NCBI GenBank assembly: GCA_964483245.1
Contig: CAZABP010000025.1
Location: 3,938 to 67,937, forward strand
Origin: CAZABP01 sp964483245
Lineage (GTDB): Bacteria; Planctomycetota; UBA1135; UBA2386
Length of the DNA: 64,000 bases
Direction: 5' to 3'
The position numbers and the translations under genes are program-made. Each line of letters starts with the position of its first letter. The first letter of the stretch is position 1. The notes under the pieces were generated by a model. The model did no database searches and was not told the DNA's origin. It worked only from the letters and a program-made list of their open reading frames with translations. Of this stretch, positions 28,081 to 36,960 are shown in pieces.

Positions 28081-28641
28081 ATGACGATGCAGGAGACGGG
28101 GCAGGGGTCACGGCAGGGAGCGCGCAGCGGGTTGCGCCGAGGTCGTTCTTCTTCTTCTTCGACTTCGACCGCGCATGGGCCGGCGGAGCGCCAAGAACTG
28201 CTCGATGAAGTCCTGCGTTGGAAACCCGGTTCAGCTGCCTACGGCGTCGCCGGTGCGCAGACGAACCGCGAGCCGCAACGAGCCCGCCGCGCACTCGGGC
28301 GCGTGGTCGCCGCCGTGCTGCTCGCGCCGTGCCTGCTCGTGTTCGGTTGCGGCTGGTACGGCGCCGGGGCCGCCGGACTCGACGAGATGCGCCGCGAGGC
28401 GCGCGCCGACCGCCTCGTGCACCAGACGATCGACGCGATCGCCGCCTGGTCGTTCGACTCCGTGTCGGCCATGGACGGTGCGTCGATCCTCGAGCATGCG
28501 TCGCGCGAGCACTCCGACTTCCGCGTCGACCTCGCCGTCACGCCGAACCGGAGCGGCCTGCTCGAAGTGCAGGCCGTGCTCCGCGACAACCGGACCAGCC
28601 GCGAGATGGCACGCTTCGTGACCTACCGCGGTCGCGGTTGA
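28081..28641 (+). CDS. Membrane-anchored pilin-like protein, unknown
   Basis: 186 residues. Residues 1-70 are polar and Ser/Arg-rich, followed by one hydrophobic helix (LGRVVAAVLLAPCLLVFGCGWYG) and then a helical and beta segment (MRREARADRLVHQTIDAIAAWSFDSVSAMDG, VTPNRSGLLEVQAVLRDNRTSREMARFVTY). The latter resembles the start of minor pilins or pseudopilins (helix, then DFDS-x-x-A-x-DG and TSRE...FVTYR). A prepilin peptidase site is not clear. The 5' part could belong to another frame, so the start is uncertain. A strong terminator follows. Confidence 0.5.
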   Translation: MTMQETGQGSRQGARSGLRRGRSSSSSTSTAHGPAERQELLDEVLRWKPGSAAYGVAGAQTNREPQRARRALGRVVAAVLLAPCLLVFGCGWYGAGAAGLDEMRREARADRLVHQTIDAIAAWSFDSVSAMDGASILEHASREHSDFRVDLAVTPNRSGLLEVQAVLRDNRTSREMARFVTYRGRG

Positions 28642-28692
28642 TGGATCTCTCTCGATCACCCTAGCGGGTGTTCTCCTTTTGGTGTGTGCGTT

Positions 28693-28726
28693 GCCCCGGC
28701 CGGGTCGGACCCGGCCGGGGCTTTTT
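28693..28726 (+). terminator. Rho-independent terminator
   Basis: Stem GCCCCGGCCGGG (28693-28704) pairs perfectly with CCCGGCCGGGGC (28710-28721), with a five-base loop TCGGA and five T residues immediately after. It ends the pilin-like gene transcript before the HD-domain gene. Confidence 0.93.
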
Positions 28727-28761
28727 CGTGCCGGTCGTCGCCGTGGCTATCGTGCGCCCGG

Positions 28762-30132
28762 ATGACGGCGACGAGCATCGTGACGCTGCGTGACCCGGTC
28801 CACGGGGACATCGAGCTGACGCGCGAGGAGATCCGGCTCGTCGACACGCCGGAGTTCCAGCGGCTGCGCGGCGTGCGCCAGCTCGGCACGGCGCACCTGG
28901 TCTACCCCGGTGCTTCGCACACGCGGTTCGAGCATTCGATCGGCGCGATGCACATGACCGGTCGGCTGCTGGACGCCGTGGCACGGGCAGCGGAGCGTGC
29001 CCCGGACGAGATGCTCGGCATCGACGCCGATGCGCGTCGCATCCTGCGCATCGCGACGCTGCTGCACGACGTCACGCACATCCCGTTCGGTCACAACATC
29101 GAAGACCAGACCGGACTGCTCCCGCGGCACGACCGGCCGGAGCGGTTCCGCGCGCTGCTCGCGCGCAGCGAGCTCGGGGACCGGCTGCGTGAGACCGGTC
29201 TCGGTGACCACGTGCTCTCGGTGTTGACCGGCGAAGGGGCCGAAGTGCCGCCGTTCTGGCGCCAGGTCGTCTCCGACACGATCGATCCGGACCTGATGGA
29301 CTACCTGCGCCGCGATGCCTGGTACACCGGGCTCGAGCTGCGCTACGACGAGCGGATCCTGTCGCACTTCGCGGTCGACCGCGCCGGCCAGCGGCTGTTC
29401 CTGGACTGCGAGAAGCACGGCATGCTGCGCGAGGACGTCGTCTCGGAGGCGATCCGGATGCTCGAGGCGCGCTACCACTTCTCCGAGCGCGTCTACTACC
29501 ACCACGCCAAGATCGCCGCGGGCGCGCTGGTCGCGCGGATGGTCGAGCTGGCGCTGCGCGCCGGTGCCTTGACCGCCGACGACCTGCAGCGCGCGACCGA
29601 CGACGTGCTGATCGACCGGCTCGGCACGCTGCAGCTCGACGACGCCGTGGCGACCGCGCGCCTGCATCGGTTCGTGCAGCACCTGCGCCGGCGCGAGCTG
29701 CCCAAGCGGGTGCTCGTGCTGCCGTTCTATCTGAACCGCGGCGTGCAACAGGAGCTGCTCGAGACCTACTTCACGCCGGGGCATCCGCAGCCACGCTTCG
29801 AATGGGAGGAGGCGCGCGAGCGGGAGGCACGCGCGCGGTTCGGGCGTGAGCTGGACGTGATCCTGTACTGCCCGAGCCGGCAGATGCAGTTGAAGGAGGC
29901 ACGCACGCTGGTGCGCTTCCCCGGGCACGGCGAGCGGATCGTGCCGATGCGCGAGCTGGCGCCGGAGATCCCGCGGCTGGCGGAGCTCGAAGCGGCCTAC
30001 GCGCGGTTGTGGAAGCTGTACGTGTTCACGTCGGAGCCGGACCACGCGGTGCGGCGCCAGCTGCAGCAGCTCTGCCTGGCGGCGCTGCCGCGCGGGTGCG
30101 CGAATGCGCTGAGTATCGGTGGACGGGCATGA
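28762..30132 (+). CDS. HD-domain phosphohydrolase (SAMHD1/dGTPase-like)
   Basis: 456 residues from the ATG at 28762. The HD metal site is intact: H53 in SHTRFEHSIG, H102 and D103 in LLHDVTHIPFGH, and D in DTIDPDLMDYLRRD. The N-terminus DPVHGDIELTREEIRLVDTPEFQRLRGVRQLGTAHLVYPGA is typical of the SAMHD1-like and Mg-dependent dNTPase clade. Probably hydrolyses nucleoside triphosphates or nucleotides in the cytoplasm; the substrate is not readable. A TATCGT box lies at 28748-28753, eight bases before the start. The stop overlaps the next small gene. Confidence 0.9.
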   Translation: MTATSIVTLRDPVHGDIELTREEIRLVDTPEFQRLRGVRQLGTAHLVYPGASHTRFEHSIGAMHMTGRLLDAVARAAERAPDEMLGIDADARRILRIATLLHDVTHIPFGHNIEDQTGLLPRHDRPERFRALLARSELGDRLRETGLGDHVLSVLTGEGAEVPPFWRQVVSDTIDPDLMDYLRRDAWYTGLELRYDERILSHFAVDRAGQRLFLDCEKHGMLREDVVSEAIRMLEARYHFSERVYYHHAKIAAGALVARMVELALRAGALTADDLQRATDDVLIDRLGTLQLDDAVATARLHRFVQHLRRRELPKRVLVLPFYLNRGVQQELLETYFTPGHPQPRFEWEEAREREARARFGRELDVILYCPSRQMQLKEARTLVRFPGHGERIVPMRELAPEIPRLAELEAAYARLWKLYVFTSEPDHAVRRQLQQLCLAALPRGCANALSIGGRA

Positions 30133-30395
30133 GCTCGCGCAACGAGATTCCGTCCGATACGTCGCGTGCCGCCGAGCAGGTGCAGATCGACGCGTGGCGG
30201 CGCATGACACCGGAGCAGAAGGTCGCACAAGTGTTCGCGCTGAACCGCCTCGTGCACGAAGTCGCTGCGGCGGGAGTCCGCGACGAGTACCCGGATGCGA
30301 GCGAGCGGGAGGTCTTCTTGCGCGTGATGGTGCGCAAGCTCGGTCCCGAGCTCGTCGCGCGCGTCTATGGGTTCGACGCGGAGCGTGGTGCGTGA
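30129..30395 (+). CDS. Small hypothetical protein (88 aa)
   Basis: 88 residues, coupled to the HD-domain gene by a 4-base overlap (ATGA). Helical, charged: RRMTPEQKVAQVFALNRLVHEVAAAGVRDEYPDASEREVFLRVMVRKLGPELVARVYG. Similar short proteins with MTPEQK-x-x-x-V-x-x-L-N and LGPELVARVYG occur in many genomes, without an assigned function. Convergent with the exonuclease gene. Confidence 0.75.
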   Translation: MSSRNEIPSDTSRAAEQVQIDAWRRMTPEQKVAQVFALNRLVHEVAAAGVRDEYPDASEREVFLRVMVRKLGPELVARVYGFDAERGA

Positions 30396-30466
30396 GCGAG
30401 CCGAGCCCGTTCGATCCGCTCAGCGTCGTCCCATGAAGCGCCCGCAGGGACCGCGGAACCTGCCGG

Positions 30467-31525
30467 CTACCAATCCCCGCGGAACTTCAACAATCCGTCG
30501 CGCACCTTGCGGTAGAGCTGCGCCGTCGCGCGCACGTCGGCCGCGTTGTATTCCGCGATCCGCGCGATCTCGCCGCGCGTGTAGGCCGGCGCCACCATCG
30601 AGCCGTCCATCTGCTCCTTGGGGCTCTCGATCCCCAGCGCCCAACACCAGACATCCAGGCCGGACGGGCCGAGCGCGCGTTCGCCGTGCGTCAACACGCG
30701 CCACAGGTCGAGGTGCGGGCGCAGGTCGAACCGGTGCGAGATCAGGTCGATCCGCGCCGGGATCCCGTGGATCAGGCTGCGTGCGATCAGGAACGGGACG
30801 TCGAAGCCGCGCCCGTTGAACGTGACGACGGTGTCGGCCGCGCGCGCGAGGCACCAGAACGCACGCAGCAGGTCCATCTCCGACACCGGGTGCATCCAGT
30901 CGGCGAGCGGCGCGGCCGGCTGCTCCGGCGGCACGACCAGCGCGTGCACCGGCGCCTGTTCGTCGTCGCCGTCACAGAACGCCAGCGAGACGACCTTGCC
31001 GAACAGCGGCGAGAGGCCCATCGCGGCATCCGGCTCGAGCTTCTGTGCTTCGGCGTGCTTGGTCAGCTTCTCGGCGACGGTGCTCGGCAGCTCGCGGCGC
31101 TCGGCCGCCGGCACGGTCTCGATGTCGAACACGAGCGCGCGGCACTGCAGGCCGGCGATCAGCTCGTGACCATCGCCGTGCAGCCCCTGCGCCTGCGCGG
31201 CGAGCTCGTCCTCGGTCAGCGCGCGCAGCAGCTTGATCGTCAGTTGCCGCACGCCGCGATACTCCCCGACCGCGAACCGCACCTTGACGGCGGCGCCGCG
31301 CGCCAACCCCCGCGCCGCCTCGAGCGCCGGCTTCGCATCGCTCCAGATCTTGGCGGCGATGCTCGCCGCAGCGTCCGCGAGCACGAGATCGACGTACGGT
31401 TTCCCGTCGCTCGTCACCCGTTCGCCGATCCGCTCGATCAGCGCATGTGCGTCTGCCTCGCTGCCGATCGCGAGCTGCTCCAGCTCACCGAGCGATCCGA
31501 GCGTGACATGGTCGCGCGCGCTCAC
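30467..31525 (-). CDS. RNase H-like 3'-5' exonuclease with N-terminal OB-type domain
   Basis: 352 residues from a GTG at 31525 that overlaps the aminotransferase stop (GTGA). Residues 1-105 look like an OB-fold nucleic-acid module (SDGKPYVDLVLADAAASIAAKIW, VKVRFAVGEYRGVRQLTIK). Residues 125-352 carry the DEDDy exonuclease motifs: VFDIETVPA (Exo I), TFNGRGFDVPFLI (Exo II) and YNAADVRATAQLY (Exo III), as in the predicted 3'-5' exonucleases related to PolB. Acts on DNA or RNA 3' ends in the cytoplasm; the substrate is unknown. The OB-exonuclease fusion resembles YhaM-like layouts without the HD domain. Confidence 0.82.
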   Translation of the reverse strand: MSARDHVTLGSLGELEQLAIGSEADAHALIERIGERVTSDGKPYVDLVLADAAASIAAKIWSDAKPALEAARGLARGAAVKVRFAVGEYRGVRQLTIKLLRALTEDELAAQAQGLHGDGHELIAGLQCRALVFDIETVPAAERRELPSTVAEKLTKHAEAQKLEPDAAMGLSPLFGKVVSLAFCDGDDEQAPVHALVVPPEQPAAPLADWMHPVSEMDLLRAFWCLARAADTVVTFNGRGFDVPFLIARSLIHGIPARIDLISHRFDLRPHLDLWRVLTHGERALGPSGLDVWCWALGIESPKEQMDGSMVAPAYTRGEIARIAEYNAADVRATAQLYRKVRDGLLKFRGDW

Positions 31526-32709
31526 TTCGCGCGGGCGAAGGCGCCCAGCCGCGCGACCGCCTTCTCGAGGTCGGTCATCGACGCCGAGAAGCTGAGCCGG
31601 ATGAAGCCGGGGATCGCGAACGGCGTCCCGGGCACGGTCGCCAGGTGTGCTTCGTGCAACAGCCGCCGCGCGAGCTCGACGTCGTCGCAGCGCAGCCGCG
31701 CGCACAGCTCGCGCGCATCGACCAGCGCGTAGAACGCGCCGCCCGGAGCGGCCAGCTGCAGGCCTGGGATCTCCGCGATCTGCGCGACGAGGTAGCGGCG
31801 GCGCGCATCGAACGACTCCATGCGCCGCCGCGCCTCGGCGGCGTGATCGCCGTTGCACAGCGCCAGCGCGGCGTGCTGGCTGATCGTGCAGGCATTGCCG
31901 AGCACCTGGCTCTGGATCCGCGCCGCCGCTGCGATCAGCGGCGCCGGTCCGGCGAGGAACCCGATCCGCCAGCCGGTCATCGAGTGGCTCTTCGTGCCGC
32001 CGTTGACGACCAGCACCCGGCCATCCCCGTCCGGCAAAGCAGCCGGCGACACGTGCTCGCGGCCGTCGTACAGCATGCTGCCGTAGATCTCGTCCGACAG
32101 GATCCACAGGCCGGCTGCCGCGGCCGCGCGCACGATCCCCTCGATCTGCGCGCGCGAAGGCACCGCGCCGGACGGATTGTTCGGGTAGTTCAGGATCAGG
32201 CCCTTCGCGCGGTGCTCCCGCGCGGCGGCTGCGATCTGGTCGCCGTCGTGCACGAATCCCTGCTCCGGCACGGCCGGCACGACGATCGGCTCGCCGTCCG
32301 CTACCCGGATCAGGTCTGGATACGAGACCCAGAACGGTGCGAGCAGCAGCACCCGGTCGCCCCGCTCGACCAGCGACAGCAGGGCCATGTGCAGCGCAGG
32401 CTTGGCACCTGCGGTCACGAGCACGTTCTCGGCTGCGTAGCGCAGCCCATAGGTCGCGCCGAACCAGCGCGCCGCGGCAGCCCGCAGATCCGGCATCCCG
32501 GCCGCCGCCGTGTAGCGCGTCTGCCCGGCGTCGATCGCCGCGACCCCGGCCTGCGCGATCGACGGCACGGTCGGGAAGTCCGGTTCGCCGGCGCTCAGCG
32601 AAACGACGTCGTGCCCGGCTGCCCGCAGCGCGAGCGCCTCGGCCATGATCGCGAGCGTCGCGGACTCCTGGATGCCGCGCGCGCGCGACGACGGTGAAGG
32701 TGAGGGCAT
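31522..32709 (-). CDS. aspC: Aspartate aminotransferase-family PLP enzyme
   Basis: 395 residues from the ATG at 32709. Class I/II aminotransferase of the AspC type I-beta group: SLSAGEPDFPTVPSIAQAG, YTAAAGMPDLR, ILNYPNNPSGAV, WILSDEIYGSMLYDG, and the PLP lysine in GGTKSHSMTGWRIGFLAGP, then FIRLSFSASMTDLEKAV. Transfers the amino group between aspartate or an aromatic acid and 2-oxoglutarate. The donor specificity is inferred. Translationally coupled to the downstream exonuclease gene. Confidence 0.93.
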   Translation of the reverse strand: MPSPSPSSRARGIQESATLAIMAEALALRAAGHDVVSLSAGEPDFPTVPSIAQAGVAAIDAGQTRYTAAAGMPDLRAAAARWFGATYGLRYAAENVLVTAGAKPALHMALLSLVERGDRVLLLAPFWVSYPDLIRVADGEPIVVPAVPEQGFVHDGDQIAAAAREHRAKGLILNYPNNPSGAVPSRAQIEGIVRAAAAAGLWILSDEIYGSMLYDGREHVSPAALPDGDGRVLVVNGGTKSHSMTGWRIGFLAGPAPLIAAAARIQSQVLGNACTISQHAALALCNGDHAAEARRRMESFDARRRYLVAQIAEIPGLQLAAPGGAFYALVDARELCARLRCDDVELARRLLHEAHLATVPGTPFAIPGFIRLSFSASMTDLEKAVARLGAFARAK

Positions 32710-32848
32710 CGATTCCGGCAGCAGTGGGGGCCGCAAGTATGGTCGCGCGCCGGGGCGGCGCAAGAATCCCGGCCGGGGTGCGTCTGACGCCGCTCCGACC
32801 GGCGGCTCCGCCCTTTGTCCGATCTGGGCCGTCGCTACGGTGGCATCG

Positions 32849-34888
32849 ATGCGCAAGAAGCGGCTGTTCAAGATCCTCGGGGTCACGCTCGCGTCGCTGG
32901 TGATCTTCCTGCTGCTGGCGGTCGCGGCGTTCGTGTTCAACCCGTTCGAGGGGTCGCTGCCGGACATCCGCGGGGTCGTGCCGCGGCGGGTCGACTTCTT
33001 CCTGCGCAAGACGGACCTCGCGGCCGACTTCGGCAAGTTCCCCGAGCCGGTGTTCTGGGGCGCGATGAACCGGAGTCAGGGCTGGCGTTCGCTGCGCAAC
33101 CTGCCGGCGGTCCGGGACGTGACGCCCGGCGTGCAGCGCGCGGTCGACGAGGTGGAGCGGTTGCAGAAGCAGCTCGCCGACTCGCACCTGGATCTGCTCG
33201 ACGACGTCATGGGCCGCGAGATGCTGCTCGCCGGGAGGTATCGCGGACCGCGCCCCGAGGACGTGGCGTGGTGCGTCTACACGCGCGTGAGCTGGAAGAT
33301 CCGCGCCGCCTGGGGTCTCGCCGGCTATGGCTTCGTCATCGACGAGGCGCGCGGTCAGGGCGTGATCCTGACCTGGGAGGGGGACCTCCTGAAGATCGAG
33401 GCGCAGGGTGCGCCGGAACCGTTCTACGCCGCGCGCGCGCAGGACTGCCTGATGGTCGGCAACGACCGTGAGCTGGTCGTGGAGTCGCAGCTGTTGGCAC
33501 AGGGGACCACGCAGACGGAGGCGTTCGGCGGTTCGGCGACGTATGTCGACGGGATCGCCGGCCGGCTGCAGGACTGGCGCGCGCTGACGCGCGTCGAGAA
33601 CGCCAATGCGCTCGAGTACTACGTGCGGCCGGACGAGCTGCTGCAGCGGACGACCTGGGACGACAACTGGCCGAACCGCAACGACCGCGACAGCATGAAC
33701 AGCCGCGTGCTGGCGAGCTTCGTCAACCTCGCCGGTTGGCAGTTCCTCGCCGGATCGCTGGTGTTCGAGCAGGACTCGGTGTCGCTGCTCGCGCGCGTCG
33801 AGCTGAACCGGAACTTCCACACCGACTTCCAGAGCAAGTTCTTCAAGGCGGAGGAGCAGAACCGCGCCGACTGGCTCGATCCGTTCCTCGGCATGGTGCC
33901 GCACGACGCCTGCGCGACGGCCGGGCTGCGCATGCCGGCCGGTGACTTCCTGCGCGAGATGGTGCGCGCGCTGCTCGACGAGGATCAGGCGTTGATCAAC
34001 GACGCGGTCAAGCGGACTGGGATGTTCGACAACGTCGAGGGGCTGGTCACCAAGCTCGAGATCGCGCTGATGCCGCGCACCGGCTTCGTGTTCCGCAAGA
34101 ACGACCCGGACCCGGATCCGCGGATCAAGGTCGCCGTGCCGTCGCCGGTGCCGCAGATCGCGTGGGTGTTCTGGCTGCGACCGGGGCAGGAGCGGATGGT
34201 CGACAAGCTGCTCGCGGATCTGCGCGCGCACCACAAGACATTGAACTTCACGAGCTGCTACCTGAACCCGCTCGGGATCACCGGCGGTGCGCAGGCGGAC
34301 GCCGTGTCGGAGTTCGTGAACCCGCAGATCCCCGGCACCGGCATGGTCGCGGCGATCGTGTTCGGGCAGTTCTTCGTCGTCAGCAACTCCGGGCCGCTGA
34401 TCGTCGACATGTTCCGCACCAGGCTCGGCCGGCGCGCGTCGATCCTGGAGAAGCAGGACCTGGAGCTGTTCTCCCGCGAGCTGCCGACCACGGTCAATGG
34501 GTTCGGGTTCGTGCAAGGGCCGCAGCTCGAGGCGGTGCTGAACGGCTACGACCAGTTCATCCAGACCTCGTCGGCGGACGCAGATCCGGAGTGGATGCGC
34601 GAGCAACGGCCGGCGGTCGAAGCGGCGGTGTTCCGCGAGAGCTTCGCGCGCGAGGCGACCTCGATCGCGGCGATGAGTGGCGTGCAGCGCAAGCGGTTCG
34701 ACGACCAGGTGGACCAGCGCCTGAAGGAGCAGTGGAGATCCACGCGCACCAGCTTCGCCGCCGTCGACCGTGTGCCGGTCCAGCAGGCGATCGCGATGGC
34801 GCAGATGTTCTCGTCCGCGTATTTCCAGGTGGTGCTCGATCCGCAATGGATCAAGCTGACCGGCCGGCTGCTGGTGAACTATCGCTGA
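32849..34888 (+). CDS. Large membrane-anchored protein of unknown function
   Basis: 679 residues from the ATG at 32849. One N-terminal helix (LGVTLASLVIFLLLAVAAFVF) anchors a large, presumably periplasmic part with no recognised domain; it is rich in aromatic and acidic residues (DLLDDVMGREMLLAGRYRGPRPED, YYVRPDELLQRTTWDDNWPN, LFSRELPTTVNGFGFVQGP). TACGGT lies at 32836-32841, seven bases before the ATG, and divergent transcription from the aminotransferase gene starts about 140 bases upstream. Similar long single-helix proteins occur in planctomycete-type proteomes, but no assignment is made. Confidence 0.78.
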   Translation: MRKKRLFKILGVTLASLVIFLLLAVAAFVFNPFEGSLPDIRGVVPRRVDFFLRKTDLAADFGKFPEPVFWGAMNRSQGWRSLRNLPAVRDVTPGVQRAVDEVERLQKQLADSHLDLLDDVMGREMLLAGRYRGPRPEDVAWCVYTRVSWKIRAAWGLAGYGFVIDEARGQGVILTWEGDLLKIEAQGAPEPFYAARAQDCLMVGNDRELVVESQLLAQGTTQTEAFGGSATYVDGIAGRLQDWRALTRVENANALEYYVRPDELLQRTTWDDNWPNRNDRDSMNSRVLASFVNLAGWQFLAGSLVFEQDSVSLLARVELNRNFHTDFQSKFFKAEEQNRADWLDPFLGMVPHDACATAGLRMPAGDFLREMVRALLDEDQALINDAVKRTGMFDNVEGLVTKLEIALMPRTGFVFRKNDPDPDPRIKVAVPSPVPQIAWVFWLRPGQERMVDKLLADLRAHHKTLNFTSCYLNPLGITGGAQADAVSEFVNPQIPGTGMVAAIVFGQFFVVSNSGPLIVDMFRTRLGRRASILEKQDLELFSRELPTTVNGFGFVQGPQLEAVLNGYDQFIQTSSADADPEWMREQRPAVEAAVFRESFAREATSIAAMSGVQRKRFDDQVDQRLKEQWRSTRTSFAAVDRVPVQQAIAMAQMFSSAYFQVVLDPQWIKLTGRLLVNYR

Positions 34889-34892
34889 CGCG

Positions 34893-34920
34893 TTGACTGC
34901 CCGGGCGGGAGGCTTAGATT
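34893..34920 (+). promoter_or_regulatory. Sigma-70-type promoter of tRNA-Leu
   Basis: TTGACT (34893-34898), 16-base spacer, TAGATT (34915-34920), then the tRNA begins 17 bases later. This is the clearest -35/-10 pair in the window. Confidence 0.8.
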
Positions 34921-34937
34921 CCCCGCCCCTTCTCCGC

Positions 34938-35024
34938 GCCCAGGTGGCGGAATTGGCAGACGCGCCAGCTTGAGGGGCTGGTTCCCGCAAGGGAGTGCAG
35001 GTTCAAATCCTGTCCTGGGCACCA
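34938..35024 (+). tRNA. tRNA-Leu (GAG)
   Basis: Acceptor arm GCCCAGG (34938-34944) pairs with CCTGGGC (35014-35020), followed by A and encoded CCA. D arm TGGCGGAATTGGCAGACGCG, anticodon stem CCAGC/GCTGG with loop TTGAGGG (anticodon GAG), a long class II variable arm, and T arm with GGTTCAAATCC. Confidence 0.97.
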
Positions 35025-35084
35025 CTGCGCGGCTTTTTCTTGCCGCGATGCAACTTCGGTCGGGGCGCCGGCGGTAGAGCCGGC

Positions 35085-36452
35085 ATGCACCGAGCCGCGC
35101 TGTTCGTCACGGTCGCCGCCGTCGCTGGCGCACCGGTTCCGGCCCAGGATGGGGTGTCGTCGGCGGCCGCGTCGATCGTGCGCGCCCAGGCGGCGCGGGG
35201 GCACGTGGCACTGCCGTCGGCATTCATCGTCGAGGAGATCCTGAACTACCACCGGCATCGGATCGCGCGGCCGGAAGGCGGCGCGGCGTTGGCGCTGGAT
35301 GCGCGGGTCGGTGAGGTGTGCCCCGCGGACGGCGGCACGCGCCATGTGCTGCAGGTCGGCCTCGCGACCGCGGCCGCGGCACCGCATGGGCCGCGCTCGC
35401 CGGCGGAGCTGGTGTTCGTCATCGATTGCAGTGGCTCGATGCAGGACGACGCGAAGCTGGAGCGCGTGCGCGAGGCGCTGCGCACGTTGGTGGCGCGGCT
35501 CGAGCCGGAGGATCGGATCTCGATCGTCGGTTATGCCGATGCGGCCCGCGTCGTGCTGCCACGCCGTTGCGTGCAGGCGCGCGAGGAGATCCGGCGTGCG
35601 ATCGACGCCCTCGAGCCGGAAGGTGCGACGAACCTGCACGCCGGGCTGATGCTCGGGCTCGAGCTCGCGGCTGGTTGCGAAGGTCGCGCGAACCGCCGCG
35701 TGATCCTGTTGACCGACGGCATCGCGAACCGTGGCATCGTCGATGCGGACCGGATCTCGGCCGAAGCCCGTGCCCGGGCCGGCAAGGAGATCGCGGTCAG
35801 CACGATCGGTGTGGGTGACGACGTGCAGCACGAGCTGCTGCGCCGCATCGCGCGCGAGACGCGCGGGCAGAACCACTTCCTGGCGGACGCGGGCGACATC
35901 GCGAAGGTGTTCGTGCAGGAACTCTGCAGCCTGGTCGTGCCGGCGGCGCGGCAGGTGCGCGTGCGGATCGAGCTGGATGGCGAGCTGCAGGTCGACCGGC
36001 TGTTCGGGTACGAGACGCAATTCGGCGACGGCCGGCTGTCGTTCCGGCTCGAGGACCTCGGCAGCGACTCGACGATGGTGCTGCTCGCCGAGCTGAAGCC
36101 CTGTCTCGCGACGGCCGGCAGGTCCCGGTTCCCGATCCGGGTCGTCGTCGAGGCGCAGGATGCGCGGACCGGACAGCGGATCCGCCTGGAGCAGGTCGTG
36201 TCGGTGCAGACCGCCGGCGCCGGCTGCGCCGATGCGGAGGTGACGCGCAACTGGAAGATCGCGCAGCTCGCGCATGGGATGCGTGCCGCGGCCGTGCTGC
36301 ACGAGCAGGGCCTGGATGCTCGGGCGCTGGACCGGCTCGACCACAGCCTGCGCGAGATCGGCCCTGCCGAGGATCCGGATCTGGCGCGGGTCGCCGCGAC
36401 GGCGCAGGATCTGCGCCGGGCGCTGGAAGGGTCGGCATGCCGCGATCGTTGA
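35085..36452 (+). CDS. Exported von Willebrand factor type A protein
   Basis: 455 residues. A signal peptide (ALFVTVAAVAGAPVPAQ) is followed by a YfbK-like lead-in (FIVEEILNYHRHRIARP), then a vWA domain of about 180 residues with a complete MIDAS site: DCSGS at residues 114-118, the Thr in GATNLHAG and the Asp in ILLTDG. The last 150 residues are a beta-rich region and helices. Binds a divalent cation and probably a partner protein. First gene of an operon with an ECF sigma factor 16 bases downstream, so it may sense or transmit a surface signal. Confidence 0.88.
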   Translation: MHRAALFVTVAAVAGAPVPAQDGVSSAAASIVRAQAARGHVALPSAFIVEEILNYHRHRIARPEGGAALALDARVGEVCPADGGTRHVLQVGLATAAAAPHGPRSPAELVFVIDCSGSMQDDAKLERVREALRTLVARLEPEDRISIVGYADAARVVLPRRCVQAREEIRRAIDALEPEGATNLHAGLMLGLELAAGCEGRANRRVILLTDGIANRGIVDADRISAEARARAGKEIAVSTIGVGDDVQHELLRRIARETRGQNHFLADAGDIAKVFVQELCSLVVPAARQVRVRIELDGELQVDRLFGYETQFGDGRLSFRLEDLGSDSTMVLLAELKPCLATAGRSRFPIRVVVEAQDARTGQRIRLEQVVSVQTAGAGCADAEVTRNWKIAQLAHGMRAAAVLHEQGLDARALDRLDHSLREIGPAEDPDLARVAATAQDLRRALEGSACRDR

Positions 36453-36468
36453 AGTCGGCCGCGGTTTC

Positions 36469-36960
36469 ATGTGCGGCCCGCATGGCTTTGTGGACGAGAC
36501 GTTCGATGCCGAGTTGCTGGCCGAACTGCCGAGGCTGCGCAGCCTGCTGCGCCGGCTCGCCGGTGCCCGCGGTGACGTCGACGATCTGCTGCAGGAGGTC
36601 TGGTTGCGCGCGCAGCGTTACCGCGCGTCGTTCGATCCCGGGCGTCCGCTGCGCGGGTGGCTCGCGACGACTGCGTACCGCGTGTTCCTCGACGCGCGGG
36701 CGCGCGATGGCCGCTTGCCGGTCAACGCCGGCGATGCCAGCGACTCGTGGCTGGCGCCGGCCGCGCCCGATCCGGCCGAACGCGAGCAGGTGGAGCGATT
36801 GCTGGCACGGCTGCGGCCGATCGAGCGGGACGTGCTGCTGCGGTTCCATCGTGACCGGGCGAGCCTCGCCGAGATCGCGGCGGAGCTCTCGCTTCCGGAG
36901 GGGACGGTGAAGTCGCACCTGCACCGCGCGCGGGCGAAGCTCGCCGGGGAACCGTCGTGA
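36469..36960 (+). CDS. ECF-type RNA polymerase sigma factor
   Basis: 163 residues. Region 2 shows LLRRLAGARGDVDDLLQEVWLRAQRYRASFDPGRPLRGWLATTAYRVFLDARAR; region 4 shows LRPIERDVLLRFHRDRASLAEIAAELSLPEGTVKSHLHRARAKL with the HTH. A short linker joins them. Start chosen at the ATG 36469, with a GTG a few codons later as an alternative. It is followed with a 4-base overlap by an anti-sigma-like gene, so its own regulator is encoded next to it. The regulon is unknown; autoregulation is typical of the class. Confidence 0.92.
   Translation: MCGPHGFVDETFDAELLAELPRLRSLLRRLAGARGDVDDLLQEVWLRAQRYRASFDPGRPLRGWLATTAYRVFLDARARDGRLPVNAGDASDSWLAPAAPDPAEREQVERLLARLRPIERDVLLRFHRDRASLAEIAAELSLPEGTVKSHLHRARAKLAGEPS

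Noticed and set aside
28143..28182. TTC repeats (TTCTTCTTCTTCG) as a phase-variable simple repeat
   Set aside because: Only a few units are present, the frame is uncertain and there is no sign of contingency-locus behaviour.
31526..34990. Extension of the exonuclease gene upstream on the reverse strand as one 1507-codon protein
   Set aside because: The additional sequence is antisense to the 679-aa protein and overlaps the aminotransferase gene in another frame; the GTG at 31525, coupled to the aminotransferase stop, gives a sensible protein.
35025..35060. GCGGC-TTTTT-CTT-GCCGC after tRNA-Leu as a rho-independent terminator
   Set aside because: The T run is in the loop rather than after the stem, so it lacks the required structure.
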